A DNA stretch of 64,000 nucleotides from Bacteroidota bacterium (lineage in GTDB: Bacteria > Bacteroidota > Bacteroidia > 2-12-FULL-35-15), in the NCBI GenBank assembly GCA_947479085.1, contig CANJYB010000007.1:1-64000 (forward strand), given 5' to 3'. Positions 17,180 through 27,100 of this stretch are shown piece by piece; position 1 is the stretch's first letter, and each line of letters begins with the position of its first letter. The notes under the pieces were generated by a model. The model made no database searches, had not been told where the DNA came from, and saw only the letters and a list, made by a program, of their open reading frames with translations. Position numbers and translations under genes: made by a program.

Positions 17180-19864
17180 ATGTTAAACAAGTGTTCCGTT
17201 TCTTTAATTGTTTTTTTACTTTTGAGTTATTCTTTTGCGGGAAATATATTTGGATTTATTCCAAATCCTTCTCATGTTGTTGTTTTAGTGTTGGAGAACC
17301 ATGGTTATAATTCTGTAGTAGGTTCCTCTGCCGCTCCTTATATTAACAGTCTTATTAATGATCCTTATTCCGCCTTGTTTAATGAGTCTTATGCGCTTTC
17401 TCATCCTAGTCAGCCCAATTACATTCAATTGTTTTCAGGTTCTACCCAGGGTGTAACCAATGATAATATACCAGCCGGTATACCTTTTACTGCTCCTAAC
17501 CTTGGTGCAGCATTATTAAATGCTTCACATACTTTTACAGCTTTTTCTGAAGGCTTGCCTTCCGTTGGATATACAGGGGCTGTTTCGGGTAGTTATGCAA
17601 GTAAACATAATCCATGGGTTAATTGGCAGGGTACCGGTGTAAATGGAATACCGGCAGCTTGTAATCAACCGTTTTCTGCATTCCCCACTAATTTCAATTT
17701 ACTTCCCGATGTTTCGTTTGTAATTCCTAACCAGGATAATGATATGCACAATGGAACAGACCCATTGCGAATAAATACCTGTGATACATGGGTTCAAACA
17801 AATCTGGATGCTTATATACAATGGGCAAAAACTAACAACAGTTTATTAATAGTGACTTTTGATGAAGACGATAATGTTTCTATTCAGCATATATTAACTT
17901 TTATAATTGGTTCAGGTGTACAGCATGGTGTTTACTCTGTTCCAATTGATCACTATTCCCTCCTTAGTCTTATTGAAGATATGTATAATCTTCCAAATTC
18001 AGGAAGCGCAGCATCAGCTGCTCCAATTGATTATTGCTGGACTACCTGCAGCTCATTAAACGTTACTATTTCCGGAAATAATCCAATCCAGGTTTGTGCA
18101 GGAAATACTGTAACTCTTTTGGCAAGTGGAGTATCTGCTTATAATTGGTTGCCTGGCAATATTACCGGTTCATCCATTACTGTTTCACCAACGGTTAACA
18201 CTACTTATTATGTTACAGGAACAGATGTTAATGGTTGTACTAAAACAACAAACAAATCAATTTCAATTAATGCTGCTATTCCTTCTGTTCCGGGAACTAT
18301 TTCCGGCAGTACAATAGTTTGTGCGAATTCTATCAATAAAACATATTCGGTTTCGGCTGCTGCAGGGGTAACTTATAACTGGACTCCTCCTTCGGGTGTG
18401 ACAATACTATCCGGACAGGGGACTAATAGCATTATATGTAATTTTAATAGTAATTGGAGTGCTGGAAACCTGAGTGTAACCGGAAGCAATGCATGTGGAA
18501 TTAGTGGAGCCAGAACTTTAGCAATAAAATCAATTCTTGCGGCACCGACTGCAATCACCGGAAGTGTTTATCAATGTGCTTCTACTACAGGAACATTTGG
18601 TTGCACCGCTGTTTCAGGAGCAACTTCCTATTTATGGAGCATCACAGGAGATGCAACAATATCAGGGAACGGTATTAGTTCAACAGTTTCTTTTGGACCA
18701 ACTTTTACTACCGGGGTTTTATCGGTTATGTCAGTTAACCTTTGTGGTAATAGTTCCGCAAGAACAATTACCTTAAAAAATACAGTTGCAGCTCCTACTG
18801 CCATAAGTGGACCTACATCAGGTTTATGTTCCTCTGGGACCTCTTCGGCTACTTATACAGCAACAGCCGTGGCAGGGGCGGTTTCCTATATCTGGACATT
18901 ACCTTCGGGCGCAACAGGGAGTTCTTCCTCTAATAGTATTTCAGTTACTTTCGGACCTTTATTTACGTTAGGAAATATTTCAGTTGCAGCGGTATCGCCA
19001 TGTGGAATTGCAAGCGGTGCTAAAATTTTAGCAGTTAAGTCAGTGCTTACTGCTCCCACTACTATAACCGGTTCTGCAAGTGGACTATGCAATGTAAGTG
19101 GTATTTCCTATACATGTGCCACTGTTACTGGAGCTACTAGTTATACATGGACTGCTCCTGCTGGAGCAACAATTGTTAGCGGTCAGGGAACAGCCACTTT
19201 AGTTGTTAATTTTGGTTCTTTTTCTTCAGGCAACATAACAGTTAAAGCAAACAATGGTTGTGGTAGCAGCCCTGCAAAAGTTTTAGCATTAAAAGGTTCT
19301 CCTGCTGTTCCTGCTGCTATCATTGGCGTTACTGGAATATGCGCCATGCAAACCGGAGCAGTTTATTCCATTGCAGCAGTTGCCAATGCAAGCAGTTATA
19401 CATGGACAGTGCCTACGGGAGCGGTTATTGTAAGCGGGCAGTCAACCAATTCTATTGTTGTTAATTTCGGTTCAACAGCTGGTAATATTACTGTAAAATC
19501 AAATAATGCCTGTGGCTCAAGCGCAGTAAAAACGCTTGTTACCTCTATAACCTGTCTTGGTTTATTTAATAGTAATTTAAAATCAATTGACTCTTATGAG
19601 GAAAATCAATCATCCTTTTTTGTTTATCCCAATCCTGTAGGAAAGGAGTTAACTCTTAGTGCTTACGTTGAATCAGGCAAAGAAATTAGTTTTGAAATTT
19701 ATGATATAAATGGAAAAAAGATAATTGGTCAAAAGCGAAACTTAATAAAAGGGGAGAACCTGTTAACAAGCACTGCTGAAGGTTTAGAAAGCGGGATGTA
19801 TTTGTTAAGAATAACAGATAATGATAAAAATGTTCTTTATTCGGAAAAGATAATTAAAGATTAA
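17180..19864 (+). CDS. T9SS-secreted phosphoesterase with PKD-like modules
   Basis: 894 residues. After a signal peptide (VFLLLSYSFAGN), residues about 28-285 form an acid-phosphatase/phospholipase C-type phosphoesterase domain: VVVLVLENHGYNSV with the metal-binding Glu-Asn, ALSHPSQPNY with the nucleophile region, PNQDNDMHNG, and LIVTFDEDD. One Ig-like module with PIQVCAGNTV and then five PKD-like modules of about 85 residues follow; each has a P-x-x-I-x-G start, Y-W-T core and CG-x-S end. The tail (about 810-894) is a T9SS type A sorting domain: VYPNPVGKEL, YDINGK, GLESGMYLLRI and a basic end. The protein should be exported by Sec, then T9SS, to the surface. The natural substrate is unknown. 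Confidence 0.88.
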   Translation: MLNKCSVSLIVFLLLSYSFAGNIFGFIPNPSHVVVLVLENHGYNSVVGSSAAPYINSLINDPYSALFNESYALSHPSQPNYIQLFSGSTQGVTNDNIPAGIPFTAPNLGAALLNASHTFTAFSEGLPSVGYTGAVSGSYASKHNPWVNWQGTGVNGIPAACNQPFSAFPTNFNLLPDVSFVIPNQDNDMHNGTDPLRINTCDTWVQTNLDAYIQWAKTNNSLLIVTFDEDDNVSIQHILTFIIGSGVQHGVYSVPIDHYSLLSLIEDMYNLPNSGSAASAAPIDYCWTTCSSLNVTISGNNPIQVCAGNTVTLLASGVSAYNWLPGNITGSSITVSPTVNTTYYVTGTDVNGCTKTTNKSISINAAIPSVPGTISGSTIVCANSINKTYSVSAAAGVTYNWTPPSGVTILSGQGTNSIICNFNSNWSAGNLSVTGSNACGISGARTLAIKSILAAPTAITGSVYQCASTTGTFGCTAVSGATSYLWSITGDATISGNGISSTVSFGPTFTTGVLSVMSVNLCGNSSARTITLKNTVAAPTAISGPTSGLCSSGTSSATYTATAVAGAVSYIWTLPSGATGSSSSNSISVTFGPLFTLGNISVAAVSPCGIASGAKILAVKSVLTAPTTITGSASGLCNVSGISYTCATVTGATSYTWTAPAGATIVSGQGTATLVVNFGSFSSGNITVKANNGCGSSPAKVLALKGSPAVPAAIIGVTGICAMQTGAVYSIAAVANASSYTWTVPTGAVIVSGQSTNSIVVNFGSTAGNITVKSNNACGSSAVKTLVTSITCLGLFNSNLKSIDSYEENQSSFFVYPNPVGKELTLSAYVESGKEISFEIYDINGKKIIGQKRNLIKGENLLTSTAEGLESGMYLLRITDNDKNVLYSEKIIKD

Positions 19865-19954
19865 ACGTATTTTTATTTTAAACATACTTCAACCATTATT
19901 GGGAACATTTTAGTTAATACCTGTTTTCAAATCACCTCATTTTCAAATTAATTC

Positions 19955-19962
19955 TATCTTTG
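19955..19962 (+). promoter_or_regulatory. Bacteroidota -7 element for the thrS operon
   Basis: TATCTTTG is a perfect TAnnTTTG, giving a transcript start near 19969 and a leader of about 57 bases. The leader contains a small hairpin (CTCCC...GGGAG, about 19988-20005); no T-box is evident. Confidence 0.65.
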
Positions 19963-20025
19963 CAATCTTAAAAAAATAAACCACCTGCTCCCCTTTGTAT
20001 GGGAGTTTGGACAAATTAATAAATT

Positions 20026-21960
20026 ATGATAAAAATAACTTTACCCGATGGCAGTATTCGTGAATACGAAAAAGGAACTACCGCATTGCAAGTAGCCCTG
20101 TCTATTTCAGAAGGATTAGCAAGAAATGTATTAGCTGCAAAAGTAAATGGAGAAGTGTGGGATGCTACCCGCGCTATCAATGATGATGCTAAATTAGTAT
20201 TGTTAACCATGAATGATGCCGAAGGGAAATCCACCTTATGGCATTCCTCAGCTCACTTAATGGCAGAGGCGTTAGAAGCATTGTATCCGGGAACTAAGTT
20301 TGGTATCGGACCTCCTATCGACTCAGGATTTTATTATGATATTGACCTTTGTGGTAAAAGCATTTCCCAGGAAGATTTTAAAAAGATAGAAGATAAAATG
20401 CTTGAACTGGCTCGCCAGGGTAATGCTTATGTAAGAAAGGAAGTTTCGAAAGCTGATGCTATTGCTTATTTCAAAGAAAAAAATGATGAGTATAAATTAG
20501 ATTTGCTGGAAGGACTGGAAGACGGGCAAATTACTTTTTACCAGCAAGGAAATTTTACAGATTTGTGCAGAGGACCGCATATACCTAACACAGGATTTAT
20601 TAAGGCTGCAAAGTTGATGAATGTGGCCGGAGCCTACTGGAGAGGGGATGAAAAAAATAAAATGCTTACCCGTATTTATGCAGTAACTTTTACCAAACAA
20701 AAAGAATTAACTGAATATTTAGAATTACTGGAGCAAGCTAAAGCCCGCGACCATCGTAAACTTGGTAAGGAACTGGAATTATTTGCATTTTCTGAAAAAG
20801 TAGGAATGGGTTTGCCATTGTGGCTACCTAAAGGTGCAGCTTTGCGCGAACGATTGGTACAATTTTTACAAAAAGCACAGGTTAAAGATGGTTATTTACC
20901 TGTGGTAACCCCGCATATTGGGAATAAGAATTTATATATTACTTCAGGACATTATGAAAAGTATGGTGCTGATTCGTTTCAGCCTATCCGAACTCCGCAT
21001 GAAGGAGAGGAGTTTTTCCTGAAACCGATGAACTGCCCTCATCATTGCGAGATTTATAAAGTAACACCTAAATCTTATAAGGATTTACCTGTTCGCTATG
21101 CTGAATTTGGTACAGTTTATCGTTATGAACAGGCAGGTGAATTACATGGATTGACAAGGGTAAGAGGATTTACACAGGATGATGCTCACTTGTTTTGTCG
21201 TCCTGACCAGGTAAAAGAAGAGTTTTGTAAGGTAATTGATTTGGTACTTTATGTTTTAAAAGCATTGGATTTTCCAACATTTACCGCACAAATATCATTG
21301 CGCGACCCGGAAAATAAAACAAAATACATTGGTTCTGATGAAAATTGGGCATTGGCTGAATCTGCTATTATCGAATCGGCTAAAGAAAAAGGATTAAACA
21401 CGGTTATTGAATATGGAGAGGCTGCTTTCTACGGTCCTAAACTGGACTTTATGGTAAAAGATGCCATCGGTAGAAAATGGCAATTGGGAACCATTCAGGT
21501 GGATTATAATTTGCCGGAACGATTTGAACTGGAATATACCGGAAGTGATAATCAAAAACACCGCCCTGTAATGATTCACCGTGCACCTTTTGGTTCTTTA
21601 GAGCGATTTGTGGCTGTTTTAATTGAGCATTGTGCCGGAAAATTCCCTTTGTGGTTGACTCCGGAGCAATTTTGTATCCTGCCAATAAGTGAAAAGTACA
21701 ACGATTATGCAAAAAAAGTGTTGGAATTGCTAAAAAATTCCGATATTCGCGGCCTTGTTGATGACAGAAACGAGAAAATAGGCAAAAAAATACGTGACAC
21801 TGAATTACAGAAAGTGCCGTATATGCTGATAGTAGGGGAGAAAGAAGAGGCCGAAAACATGGTCTCTGTTCGTAAACAGGGAGAAGGGGATTTAGGAAGT
21901 TTTTCAATAGAAAACTTTGTAAAACTTGTTCAAACAGAAATAGAAAACAGATTTAAATAA
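20026..21960 (+). CDS. thrS: Threonine-tRNA ligase
   Basis: Class II aminoacyl-tRNA synthetase charging tRNA-Thr. The order is: TGS domain (residues 1-62); N2 editing domain with H-S-S-A-H near 76 and C-R-G-P-H near 183, the zinc-like site that hydrolyses Ser-tRNA-Thr; catalytic core with MNCPHH (zinc Cys), motif 2 [23 protein letters not shown] (zinc His), and motif 3 [13 protein letters not shown] (zinc His); then the C-terminal anticodon-binding domain. At 644 residues the length is standard. It heads the thrS-infC-rpmI-rplT operon, a common bacterial order. Confidence 0.98.
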   Translation: MIKITLPDGSIREYEKGTTALQVALSISEGLARNVLAAKVNGEVWDATRAINDDAKLVLLTMNDAEGKSTLWHSSAHLMAEALEALYPGTKFGIGPPIDSGFYYDIDLCGKSISQEDFKKIEDKMLELARQGNAYVRKEVSKADAIAYFKEKNDEYKLDLLEGLEDGQITFYQQGNFTDLCRGPHIPNTGFIKAAKLMNVAGAYWRGDEKNKMLTRIYAVTFTKQKELTEYLELLEQAKARDHRKLGKELELFAFSEKVGMGLPLWLPKGAALRERLVQFLQKAQVKDGYLPVVTPHIGNKNLYITSGHYEKYGADSFQPIRTPHEGEEFFLKPMNCPHHCEIYKVTPKSYKDLPVRYAEFGTVYRYEQAGELHGLTRVRGFTQDDAHLFCRPDQVKEEFCKVIDLVLYVLKALDFPTFTAQISLRDPENKTKYIGSDENWALAESAIIESAKEKGLNTVIEYGEAAFYGPKLDFMVKDAIGRKWQLGTIQVDYNLPERFELEYTGSDNQKHRPVMIHRAPFGSLERFVAVLIEHCAGKFPLWLTPEQFCILPISEKYNDYAKKVLELLKNSDIRGLVDDRNEKIGKKIRDTELQKVPYMLIVGEKEEAENMVSVRKQGEGDLGSFSIENFVKLVQTEIENRFK

Positions 21961-21982
21961 TAAACAGAGTATTAACTAATAT

Positions 21983-21989
21983 AGGAGGA
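21983..21989 (+). promoter_or_regulatory. Strong Shine-Dalgarno deciding the infC start
   Basis: AGGAGGA, unusually strong for a phylum that often lacks Shine-Dalgarno sites, lies seven bases before the in-frame AUA at 21997. It identifies that AUA rather than the GTG at 22153 as the start. Confidence 0.8.
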
Positions 21990-21996
21990 ACTAGTA

Positions 21997-22617
21997 ATAG
22001 CAGCACCATTTAACAATAACAACAGCTTTAAACCGCCATTTAAAAAACCAGCAGCACCTGCAGGACCACGTCCTGACAATCGTTTTGGTAGAGGAGGGCA
22101 AAGAAAAAAGGATGATTTACACAACATCAATGAGCGCATCAGAGCAAAAGAGGTGCGCGTGGTGGGTGAAGGAATAGAAACCGGAGTTTATCCTATTGCT
22201 AAAGCACTGGAGATTGCAAAGGAAGCCGGATTGGATTTGGTGGAAATTTCACCAACAGCTGAACCGCCTGTTTGTAAAGTTATTGATTATAAAAAGTTCT
22301 TATACGATCAGAAAAAGAAACAAAAGGAACTAAAAGCAAAAGCTGCTAAAACTGTTATCAAAGAAATCCGGTTCGGACCACAAACAGATGACCACGATTT
22401 TACTTTTAAAAAGAACCATGCAATTAAGTTTTTGCAGGAAGGATGTAAAGTAAAAGCGTTTGTGTTTTTCAAAGGACGTTCCATTGTATTTAAAGAACAG
22501 GGAGAGATATTATTACTTCGGTTTGTAAATGAACTGGAAGAATATGGTAAGCCGGAACAAATGCCATTACTGGAAGGAAAGAAAATGATAATGGTGATTG
22601 CACCAAAAAAGAAATAA
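21997..22617 (+). CDS. infC: Translation initiation factor IF-3 (AUA start)
   Basis: IF-3 binds the 30S subunit, keeps 50S off and proofreads the start codon. From AUA at 21997 the product is 206 residues. It has a basic, Asn/Pro/Gly-rich extension ([17 protein letters not shown]...) of about 47 residues, then the N-domain beginning [15 protein letters not shown], linker [15 protein letters not shown], and the C-domain [15 protein letters not shown] to [10 protein letters not shown]. The GTG at 22153 would delete INERIRAKE, the conserved start of the N-domain, so it is not the start. The frame upstream is open from the stop at 21982. A non-AUG start is a family trait (AUU in E. coli) and allows IF-3 to repress its own translation; AUA is rarer. 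It is 36 bases after thrS. Confidence 0.92.
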   Translation: MAAPFNNNNSFKPPFKKPAAPAGPRPDNRFGRGGQRKKDDLHNINERIRAKEVRVVGEGIETGVYPIAKALEIAKEAGLDLVEISPTAEPPVCKVIDYKKFLYDQKKKQKELKAKAAKTVIKEIRFGPQTDDHDFTFKKNHAIKFLQEGCKVKAFVFFKGRSIVFKEQGEILLLRFVNELEEYGKPEQMPLLEGKKMIMVIAPKKK

Positions 22618-22653
22618 GCAATAAAACAATTAACAATAAAACAATAAATCAAG

Positions 22654-22854
22654 ATGCCAAAAATGAAAACCATGTCGGGAGCTAAGAAGAGATTCAAAGT
22701 AACCGCTTCAGGAAAAGTAAAAAGAAAACATGCTTTTAAAAGTCACATTCTGACCAAAAAAACTACCAAAGCAAAACGTGCTTTGTCTCACACCGGATTA
22801 GTGGACAAATCGGATATGCCAAGAGTAAAAGCAATGCTTACTATAGGTAAGTAG
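22654..22854 (+). CDS. rpmI: 50S ribosomal protein L35
   Basis: 66 residues, highly basic, with the family core [32 protein letters not shown] and a C-terminal MLTIGK. It sits between infC and rplT as in most bacteria. It is 36 bases after infC. Confidence 0.97.
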   Translation: MPKMKTMSGAKKRFKVTASGKVKRKHAFKSHILTKKTTKAKRALSHTGLVDKSDMPRVKAMLTIGK

Positions 22855-22987
22855 CAACAAACTTCGGTCATCCTTCATCGGACATCGGATAATTTTAAAA
22901 ATACAGTTCAACTAATAATAAACCAGGATTTCAGTATTAAGATTCTTTAAACTGTAAGAACGCTGAAGCCAAAAAACAAAAAACAAA

Positions 22988-23332
22988 ATGCCTAGATCGG
23001 TTAACTCGGTGGCTTCAAGAGCCAGAAGAAAAAAAGTCCTCAAACAAACAAAAGGGTATTGGGGTGCAAGAAAAAATGTTCTTACTATTGCTAAGAACGT
23101 ATTGGAAAAAGGTTTGACTTATGCTTATCGCGACAGAAAAACCAAAAAACGTAATTTCCGTGCTATCTGGATTCAGCGTATCAACGCTGGTGTTCGTCCT
23201 TACGGATTATCGTATTCTCAATTTATGGGAAAAATTCATGCTAAAAATGTTAACCTGAACCGTAAGGTTTTGGCTGATTTGGCAATGAACAATCCTGAAG
23301 CTTTTAAAGCTGTTGTGGAGAGTGTGAAATAA
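22988..23332 (+). CDS. rplT: 50S ribosomal protein L20
   Basis: 114 residues, with the start [19 protein letters not shown], the helix [24 protein letters not shown] and the globular C-domain [15 protein letters not shown]20 is needed early in 50S assembly and in several bacteria represses this operon. The 133-base gap after rpmI holds a short CGGTCATCCTTCATCGGACAT repeat-like stretch, also echoed near 33705. A terminator follows. Confidence 0.97.
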   Translation: MPRSVNSVASRARRKKVLKQTKGYWGARKNVLTIAKNVLEKGLTYAYRDRKTKKRNFRAIWIQRINAGVRPYGLSYSQFMGKIHAKNVNLNRKVLADLAMNNPEAFKAVVESVK

Positions 23333-23356
23333 AATTAATATTAAATGCTACGACAG

Positions 23357-23396
23357 AAAATCCTGTTTCGATTTATTTCGAAACGGGATTTTTTGT
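23357..23396 (+). terminator. Rho-independent terminator after rplT
   Basis: AAAATCCTGTTTCGA pairs with TCGAAACGGGATTTT (one G-U pair), with a six-base loop, followed by Ts. Confidence 0.9.
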
Positions 23397-23401
23397 TTAA
23401 A

Positions 23402-23473
23402 GGAGGAATATATTTCTTGAGATTGCAACAAGTTGATTCAAATGTAATCCATTCACAAACGATCATTAAATAG
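23402..23473 (+). pseudogene. Relic of a T9SS sorting domain
   Basis: These 72 bases translate as GGIYFLRLQQVDSNVIHSQT then IIK and a stop. The last residues of the giant adhesin at 32409-32475 read NGMYFVRLLDVDSNVIHSQT then VIKQ and a stop. The DNA is also close (for example GTTGATTCAAATGT in both). An in-frame stop lies just upstream, so only the last two dozen codons remain. The relic therefore marks a lost T9SS gene directly upstream of its paralogue, or the scar of an unequal recombination between two such genes. Confidence 0.8.
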
Positions 23474-23885
23474 TAAGAGTATTAAATGCAAAGTATCAGG
23501 TATTAAGAAAACCTCTGGGCCAAAATGTCGGAAGGTTTTTGTTTTAGTGAAGATATAATTTGAGAGCAATAATAATATGTCTGGCTTAAGAAGGGGATAG
23601 GAAAGCCGGGACGAAAAAAATAAGATTGTGATGTCAGGAAGGAGATTTTGTGTCAGAAAGTGTTGTGCTGCTCAACTTGTTTTTATTGTTATACATAAAT
23701 TTGTACAATAGCTTTATCTCCCTCTAATCGATACTTCAAACCATTTTTTTCTGAATGAATTTCCAATTAAACCTTTTGAAAAATCGGAAATGGATTCTAT
23801 TATGAAGTTTGGTAAAATTAAGATGAACTGGTGTTATTTGCTTGTTAAGATGGTATAGAATTGTTGTTTATTAAAAGTAATTAGA
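23474..23885. other. Non-coding stretch with possible decayed coding sequence
   Basis: About 410 bases without a credible gene. A weak hairpin with T-run (AAAACCT...AAGGTTTTTG, about 23507-23543) could have terminated the lost gene. A frame from about 23711 to 23857 reads LIDTSNHFFLNEFPIKPFEK and onward for about 48 codons without an early start; it may be a fragment or chance. The stretch ends at the promoter of the leader RNA. Confidence 0.4.
23677..23703 (+). promoter_or_regulatory. Putative promoter: TTG - 16 bp - TAAATTTG
   Basis: A perfect TAnnTTTG at 23696-23703 with TTG at 23677-23679. No gene lies close downstream; it could be an outer promoter for the adhesin or a remnant. Confidence 0.4.
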
Positions 23886-23893
23886 TATATTTG
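23864..23893 (+). promoter_or_regulatory. Promoter: TTG - 19 bp - TATATTTG
   Basis: TTG at 23864-23866 and a perfect TAnnTTTG at 23886-23893, ideally spaced. The predicted start near 23899 gives a leader of about 210 bases before the adhesin gene. Confidence 0.7.
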
Positions 23894-23898
23894 TAAAC

Positions 23899-24049
23899 TT
23901 ATTAAAAAATATGATAAGAAAAAAGTAAAGCAACATAAAACAGGTAATATTCTAAGTACAGTCATACCGAAAGGTAAGGGCTGATTCGACTTCAAAAATA
24001 TTTATAAAACGACTTGATTTTTTATTAACAAAATCAGGTCTTTTTTTTT
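23899..24049 (+). ncRNA. Structured leader RNA or small RNA upstream of the giant adhesin
   Basis: Between the promoter at 23886 and a terminator at 24011 lies about 110 bases with a clear hairpin. CAGTC (23958-23962) pairs with GGCTG, and inside it TACC-GAAA-GGTA (23965-23976) is a four-base stem capped by a GNRA tetraloop. It then runs into a terminator. No open frame is present. It is either an attenuating leader of the adhesin or an independent short RNA. I do not recognise an Rfam family; the sequence GGGCTGATTCGAC recalls a tmRNA 5' end, but the unit is far too short. Start position is inferred from the promoter. Confidence 0.5.
24011..24049 (+). terminator. Rho-independent terminator inside the adhesin leader
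   Basis: GACTTGATTTT pairs with AAAATCAGGTC (one G-U), nine-base loop, followed by nine Ts. It lies 60 bases before the adhesin ATG with no promoter between, so expression of the adhesin probably needs read-through. Confidence 0.85.
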
Positions 24050-24108
24050 GAAATGCTCCAATAAAGAATAAATAAACAATCAAAACAAAACCCAAAACAA
24101 AAAACAAA

Positions 24109-27100
24109 ATGAAAAAAACAATTACCATCATTGCAACTATTGCCTATTGCTTATTAGTAATAGGGACAGTAAAAGGTCAAACCAATCCATCTCCTGCATT
24201 GTTATCAAATTTGTATGCGCAAAGCTTTTCATTAGCAGCTACATCCACTACCTATCCGGTAGGTTGGCAGGGCTGGACAGTAGGTACCACATCAGGAGCA
24301 ACTTTCCGCACAACGGACCCCACCGCAGATGCAGCAATGATTGCTTCCAGTGGAGCATCAATTGCCACAGGCGGAGTGCATAATTACAATGGCAAAATAG
24401 GAATGTTGGCAAGCGGTAGTACCGATCCATCCATTTGTTTTGCCATAAGCACAAGTAGCCGCTCAGATGTAAAAGTTAATTTTGATTTAATGACAATCCG
24501 TAATCCTTATGATGGAGCCGCTAATACACGTATTAATGCTGTTGACTTACAATACCGGGTAGGAACATCAGGTGCATTTACTTCCGTAACCGGAATAGCA
24601 AACGGTATTTATCAGAACAATACCACCACACAAGTTGGCTCAGGAGTAACCACCCCACAAAATGTTCAGGCAATAGCAATAACACTACCTGCTGCTTGCG
24701 ATGGTCAAGCTAACATACAACTAAGATTAGTGCAACGCGATATTTCCGGAGTTGGCTCCAGACCAAGTTTTGCAATAGATAATGTAACAATAGTTGCAAA
24801 TTTACCTAAAATCACCTCCTTTGCACCGGCTTCAGGTGCAATAGGCAGTAGTGTGGTAATTACAGGTACAGGGTTTAGTGCCACCGCAAGCCAAAACACA
24901 GTTTTCTTTGGAGCTACCAAAGCCACAGTAACAGCCACAAGTACCACCAGTTTAACAGTTACCGTGCCCATTGGCGCTACTTATCAAAATATATCAGTTA
25001 GAAATTCGGTTTTTGGTTTAACAGGATATTCCTCCAAGCCCTTTATAGTAACATTGGCAGGTAATATTGCTTTTGCTAACAAACAGAATATAGCAACAGG
25101 AACAAATTCTAACTCCGTTTGCTTAGGGGATATAGATGGCGATGGTAAACCCGATATGGCTGTGGCTAATACAGGTAACAATACAGTTTCAGTATACAGA
25201 AATATCTCCACTTCAGGTACAATTGTTTATGCTACCAAAGTTGATTTTACAACAGGTAGTTTCCCTGTTTCAGTAGTTATTGGTGATGTAAATGGAGATG
25301 GCAAACCTGATTTAGTTGTAGCCAATCAATCAAGTAATACCGTATCTTATTTTGTTAACACCTCTGTATCCGGAACAGTAAACTTTAATCCAAAGGTTGA
25401 TTTAGCTACAGGTTCAGCACCAAATATGGCAAGTATAGGAGATATTGATGGAGATGGAAAGCCTGAAATAGTTGTGGCCAATATTAGCAGTAGTACTATC
25501 TCAGTATTTCAATATTCTTTTGGTACTTATGCCCCGGCAGTAAATTATAGTGTAGGTTCAAATCCTATGTCAGTAACTATAGGAGATATAGATGGAGATA
25601 ATAAACCCGATTTAGTATCAGCAAATAGCAGTAGTGCAAATGTATCTGTTTTACGAAATACTTCAACCTTAGGTACAATTAATTTTGCCGGAGTTGTAAA
25701 TTTCACAGCAGGTACTAATCCAATGTACGCCTGTATAGGAGATTTGGATGGCGATGGCAAACCCGATTTGGCAGTGGCAAACCAAGGCAGTGCCACTGTA
25801 TCTGTCTTACGTAACAATTCCACCTCAGGGACTATAGCATTTATACCTAAAGTAGATTTCACCACAGGTACTCAACCCAATACAGTAATTATTGGCGATA
25901 TAGATGGAGATGGTAAACCCGATATGGCAGTAGCTAATCAAGGAAGCGCATCAACATCAATGTTAGCTAATACCTCCACCAGCGGAACCATTAGCTTTTT
26001 ACCTAAAGCCGATTTCGGAACCAATTCGCCCCCTGTTTCAGTATTTATAGGTGATATTGATGGAGATGGCAAACCAGATGTATCGGTTGCCACTTATGGC
26101 GGCACTATTTCAATACTAAAACAAATAATACCATTTACCATTACCAACTTTGCACCTGCCACAGGCGCTATAGGGAGTAGTGTAACCATTACCGGTACAG
26201 GATTCAATACCACCGCAAACCAAAATATAGTATTCTTTGGTGCTACGCAAGCAACAGTAACTGCCGCAAGCAACACCAGCTTAACAGTTACAGTACCAAT
26301 TGGAGCTACATACGAGAATATTTCAGTAACCAATCTATCAGCTAACTTAACAAGATATACTTCCAATCCATTTAATGTAACCCTAAACGGAAATATCGCT
26401 TTTACAGCCAAGGTGGATTTTACTACAGGAACAAGTCCTCATTCAGTAAGTATCGGAGATTTTGATGGTGATGGCAAATCGGATCTGGCAGTGGCTAATC
26501 AAAACAGCAACACTATATCTTTATTTCGCAACACTTCCATTTCCGGTACTGTAAGTTTTGCTGCCAAAATTGATTTCACAACTGGTACGCAGCCTTATTC
26601 AGTAATTTCCGGAGATATAGATGGTGATGGAAAACCTGATTTGGCTGTCGCTAATTTAAGCAGTAACACTGTATCTGTTTTTCGAAATTCTTCCTTCCCT
26701 GGCACTATCAGCTTTGCTATTAAAGTTGATTTCGCGACAGCTTCAAATCCTATTTCAGTAGGTATAGGTGATATGGATGGTGATGGCAAACCTGATTTGG
26801 CAGTGGCTAATAATGGCAGCAATACTGTTTCGGTTTTGCGCAATACCTCCGTTTCCGGAACTGTCAGTTTTGCAACCAAAGTTGATTTTACTTCAGGTGT
26901 ACAACCTGTTTCAATAAGTATCGGTGATCTGGATGGCGATGGGAAAGTTGAAATGGCAGAAGTTAACCTAGGTTCAGGCACTGTATCGGTTTTTAGGAAT
27001 ACATCTTCACCTGCAACAATTAGTTTTGCAGCAAGACTTGATTTTTCAATAGGCTTTTTTAATAACAACCCCGGTTCAGTTATTATAGTTGATATGGATG

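Noticed and set aside
22153-22617. infC starting at GTG 22153
   Set aside because: This would delete the conserved INERIRAKE start of the IF-3 N-domain and lacks a ribosome-binding site; the AUA at 21997 has both.
23978-23990. tmRNA-like 5' end (GGGCTGATTCGAC)
   Set aside because: The transcript from promoter to terminator is only about 150 bases, with no tag-peptide frame and no matching 3' acceptor end ending in CCA.
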